Shown: one piece after another, positions 60,540 through 64,000 of the stretch
Position numbering within the stretch: the first letter of the stretch is position 1
Layout: every line of letters begins with the position of its first letter
Assembly (NCBI GenBank): GCA_012845835.1
Contig: JABAKD010000030.1
Coordinates: 16,453,210 to 16,517,209, forward strand
From: Undaria pinnatifida
Lineage: Eukaryota > Sar > Phaeophyceae > Laminariales > Alariaceae
Length of the DNA: 64,000 nt
Direction of reading: 5' to 3'
Notes under the pieces: model-generated
Databases searched by the model: none
What the model was told of the DNA's origin: nothing
What the model saw: the letters and a program-made list of their open reading frames with translations, nothing else
Program-made: the position numbers and the translations under genes

Positions 60540-60572
60540 CTTCGTTCGTTCGTTCGTTCGTTCGTTCGTTTT
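60540..60572 (+). repeat. TTCG tetranucleotide run
   Basis: About eight perfect TTCG units followed by T/C-rich DNA. Confidence 0.85.
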
Positions 60573-60704
60573 GTCTTTTCTTTTCCTTTTCTTTCCGCTT
60601 TTTCCCCCGTCTTTTTTTTTTTGTTAATTTCTTCTTGTTGTCTTCCTTCCTTGCTCGTAAGTCTGGTGTGCTGGTGGGTTGCAGATATTGTTCCGGCCCC
60701 GCCT

Positions 60705-60895
60705 CCATTGCATTGGGCATAACATGGTTAACTCACCCGTATGTGCAATGCGTATGTCTGTTTTGTAATTTGTGACCACATAGCACGTTTCTCTAGAAGG
60801 GGGCACCGGCACGGACACTGGGTGTGCTGGATGCACAATAGATGGCGAGAGATATATCAGTGTAATGTGAAAAACACACACGCACACACAAACAC
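60705..60895 (+). repeat. Dispersed repeat R6, copy 2
   Basis: TTTGTGACCACATAGCACGT, CACGGACACTGGGTGTGCTG, TGTAATGTGAAAAACACACA. Matches 47800-47985 and likewise lies just after a T-rich block. Confidence 0.55.
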
Positions 60896-62540
60896 ATACG
60901 GGGGAACGGAACGGTGTCAAACGCCGCGTCGGCGTCACGGGTAGTCCTGGCGGAGGTCGCATAGGATCCCGCCGTCGACCCCATTTGTTCATAGTATATT
61001 GAATGCATGGTATAGACGTATTATTATAGATATACTACTGGAGAAAAGGTCGTGCCCTCCAGAACTAACTCTTACGACGCAAACACGAAGCACCGAGGCC
61101 ATTGATTGATATAATCATCTGGGTTGCCTGCGGCCATCCCGGAGGAGCCCCTCCTTAACAGGGCGGTGAAACACGAGCGAAAAAACTTGCGGCCGTGCGC
61201 AGCGGCACGGCCTTCAATCCTATTTCTACAGCAGTGCTCGTGGAATTCTATTGCTCGTAAAAATTTCGCAATGATCGACCGTCCACGCAAACCGCAGCTT
61301 CATCAGCTGCTGGGCAACAACCACCCACTCAAGCCAATCAATGCCTGGGGTTGGAATACCACAAAGGACGAAAAACCCTCAAAAGGAGCAATTGTGTGAG
61401 AGACCTCAAATATAGCCCGTGGAGTTTCATGGTCGGCGCCACGAAAATGGTCAAGTTGTCATCGTCGCGAGCATCGTTGTTAGCCGTAAAAGGACGTCGA
61501 AATTTCGGTTGACGTTGAAACTGTGTTGGCATTCCAGATGCGACTTTCGCATGTTTGCTTTAGCCCATCGGAAGTCCGACTTGACTCTGCATGGAGCACT
61601 TAAAACGTTCGCCAGACATATTCCGGAGTTGTTTGCGGTTCGAAAAGACACGGCAGGAGGTCGGTCCCCTGTGCCATGATATCCATGCTTTACCCATTGC
61701 ACGAACAAAACAAACCCGAGGCAGATCTTCGGGGGAAATTCGAGGGGCGAGGATGCATACTATGAATACATGCCAGGTACTAGAATTTAGTCCCGGGCTT
61801 AGAGAAAGGGCTGCGCTGAAAAGAGCGAACCCATCAAAGAAAATGAAAACATACACAGACTCAACAAAGACGGAAGACGCACTGGCCATACATAGCAGCT
61901 CTCGATAGTATTAATAACTTGAACGACGAGGGGGTAAAAACGGCGCGTTTTCCACTGCTCGCAATCAGCGGCAGCGAGGGGGAAATTCTGCAAGAATGCT
62001 TGGCGGCACAGTCTCTATTATAAGTTTAATCTGTTTAGCTACTGGCTTGCAGACTCATGGGCAACCGACGTTTCAAGGGGAGCATCGCCCCTCCCCCCCT
62101 AAGTGGTGGACACTGACGCGAAACGGACTACCATACTTACATCGTTGACGGAATTGCTTCAATTGCACCTCAACAACATACAGAAAACATGAATAACAAA
62201 AACAACACCCCAGCCATTCTTGACCAAGCAAATCTTCAAACGTTCACCTTTTATGACCCACTACGACCCCCCCCCCCCCCCGCCGCAAAACAGCCGCGGC
62301 TCGCAATCACACGACGTATGAGAAAAAAATTACTCCGAGTAATTACTAAAAAAAACCAGTTATTGATGAGTAGAAGCCCGATGGACAACCCTATGGCTGA
62401 GGTATGAAAAACTCCACATACATGAACAAACTGCAGTGTGGGAGACTACATGCCGCGGTGCTGGTAGATTGTAGAGTGGCCGCTGTCAACCTCGGCCTGT
62501 CCCTTGTATATACCTGCGCATCCGACTCCTAGTTGACTAG
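60896..62540. other. Spacer, unassigned frames
   Basis: Frames of 60-110 residues on both strands between 61.1 and 61.9 kb are broken by stops and have no recognised motif. They may be remains of a transposon gene, but I cannot name a family. 62000-62540 holds a C-run (62269-62281) and nothing else. Confidence 0.35.
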
Positions 62541-62544
62541 CAAG

Positions 62545-62990
62545 GTGCACGGCGGTCGTGATCCATCGATATACCAAATACGAAAACGGGCAACCCGGAG
62601 GTATAAAGTGTTCACTGTCCGCACCACTCCAGCTTGTGGATCGATCAGCACACGTTTTTTTCGAAAAGCGCGTCGTGCGTATGGGGGTCTTGACCCATCG
62701 ATCGATATACCAAAAACATAAACGGGGAACCCGGAAGGGTACTACTAATAAGTTACACAATCTATTTCACTCCCGCAGGTGGATCGATCAACATATGCAC
62801 ACGTTACTCGAAGCGTCTCGTGCGTGTGTCGTTCTCAATCCGTCGGTATATCGGTACCAAACACGTACACAGGACACACGCCATGGTGGAGGTTCACCCG
62901 TGTTCTTCTGGGACCCATTTTTACTTGGCGAGCTCCGTACCCCACACTACCCTGGGTCCAAAAAACTGATTTTGAGTCAAATTGGAAACG
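62545..62990 (+). repeat. Three-unit tandem repeat of about 140 bp
   Basis: CGTGATCCATCGATATACCA near 62560, TTGACCCATCGATCGATATA near 62692 and CTCAATCCGTCGGTATATCG near 62835 begin related units, each followed by ACNCGGA/ACGGG words and GTGGATCGATCA(G/A)CA(C/T)A. Units are about 75-85% alike by eye. Confidence 0.55.
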
Positions 62991-63079
62991 CCTTCGTGAT
63001 GTACAAAGTCATGGCCTAGGTATACAAACGAAAACTAAGGCAAAAAAAGCATGGCATTTTTTCTCCCGATGATTTTGGC

Positions 63080-64000
63080 TCAAGGAGCTCTGTCATTCAG
63101 AAAATGATATATAGCCCAAACGTGCTGCCGACATCGTAGCAAGCGTCACAGGCAACCTGTAGGTATAGAGTTACGCATATCTCCACATCGCTCCCACCGA
63201 TGGATCGATCTCGATCAGCAATCGTCATATAGTTGTATGTATGCCAGCACTTGCGCGTCCGCCGACGTCGAGTCTGGGTTGAAGCATCCGTCCCTTTGGC
63301 GGCGCAAGCCGAGCCTGGAGCTGGTTTCGCTGTACACTCCATCGCCCGAATTGCCTGAGTATAAGGTGTTGGTCGTCTGGATACTGTATTCACAGGAGGC
63401 GTGTGGATACCGGGGACGGCGTAGTAATGAGGGCGGGGAAATATGTCAAGTAACACGTTTTGGGAGCTCCCACAAAATAAAAACTTTAGTACCAGATACA
63501 CGTATATGAAGTCTAACAATAAACGGCCGTCTGACCCCCTGAAAAGCCGATAATTTCCAAAACGATGTGGTGGAACAACGTCGAGACACAAAAAGCTAGC
63601 AAACAATAATCACACAATACGCCCTGCGTTACGTCCGTTCCAACTCTTAAAAAGTTCCTGCCAGATACTACTGTAGTCACAATTTCTAAGTGTTTTGTTG
63701 CCCCAATGCACGGGATGCATGCAGCGCAACAAACAGGATTGGAACAGTTCATGGAGGGGTGCCATCCGGAATGAGTAGAGATAGGTTAGATATATGACAC
63801 CAGGTTGTCGCGTTGCCGTTTTGTCTTGCGTAGTTCGTCGAATAAGTCACGCTGTCTGGCCGGCGGCGCAACGCGCATACGATACGTCCTATGATAGGGT
63901 GCACCTTTTCCTTTTCTGAGGCTCCTTCCTCACGTGTGGAGCTCTATATCCGACCGAGGCACTGAATTTGAAAAAAACAAAAATGACATTGTGATGAACG
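63080..64000. other. Window end, no gene recognised
   Basis: A 169-residue minus frame (63097-63606) and a 79-residue minus frame (63513-63752) are open but show no known motif. Nothing further is supported up to the edge. Confidence 0.35.

Noticed and set aside
61124..61908. Possible transposon gene from several adjacent frames
   Set aside because: Frames are broken by stops on both strands and no catalytic motif could be lined up.

Overview
This is a nuclear window from a photosynthetic stramenopile, most likely a brown alga of the Ectocarpus type. The evidence is: two intron-rich genes with T-rich introns of about 0.2-2.7 kb (one of 8.75 kb); a chlorophyll-synthesis protein with a heterokont-style plastid presequence (hydrophobic signal followed by a TSAFVP motif); standard genetic code; GC-rich exons; and many dispersed and tandem repeats. 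The species call is inference.

Only two protein-coding genes are well supported, both on the + strand. Gene 1 (about 1.4-20.5 kb) is an ATAD3-type mitochondrial AAA+ ATPase, reconstructed as 14 exons and about 579 residues: N-terminal coiled coil, one membrane helix, and an AAA+ core with Walker A, Walker B, sensor and arginine-finger motifs. Gene 2 (26.86-42.7 kb) is the H subunit of magnesium chelatase (ChlH), reconstructed as 25 exons and 1408 residues, complete from plastid presequence to stop. All exon joins keep frame. Two introns, one per gene, use GC-AG splice sites. The genes are not functionally linked: one acts in mitochondria, the other commits protoporphyrin IX to chlorophyll in the plastid.

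ATAD3 introns are loaded with repeats: a tRNA-derived SINE, short inverted-repeat (MITE-like) elements, minisatellites and, in the 8.75-kb intron 8, two blocks of a satellite of about 205-220 bp (roughly 29 units) split by a nest of broken DDE transposase fragments, a second repeat and a SINE. ChlH introns carry one full-length SINE, a strong hairpin and several minisatellites.

The 20.5-26.8 kb spacer holds TG-rich low-complexity DNA, a partial copy of the last ATAD3 exon, a dispersed repeat of about 650 bp and a degenerate tRNA-like sequence. From 42.7 kb to the end I find no convincing protein gene. This part holds one excellent tRNA-Met(CAT) gene, further copies of the SINE and the 650-bp repeat, a tandem tRNA-like repeat of about 280 bp, a TIR-flanked element filled by a minisatellite, a perfect 129-bp duplication, and GC/CpG-rich DNA without recognisable genes.

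Exon boundaries were deduced by reading frames against general knowledge of the two families. Repeat boundaries were judged by eye and are approximate.
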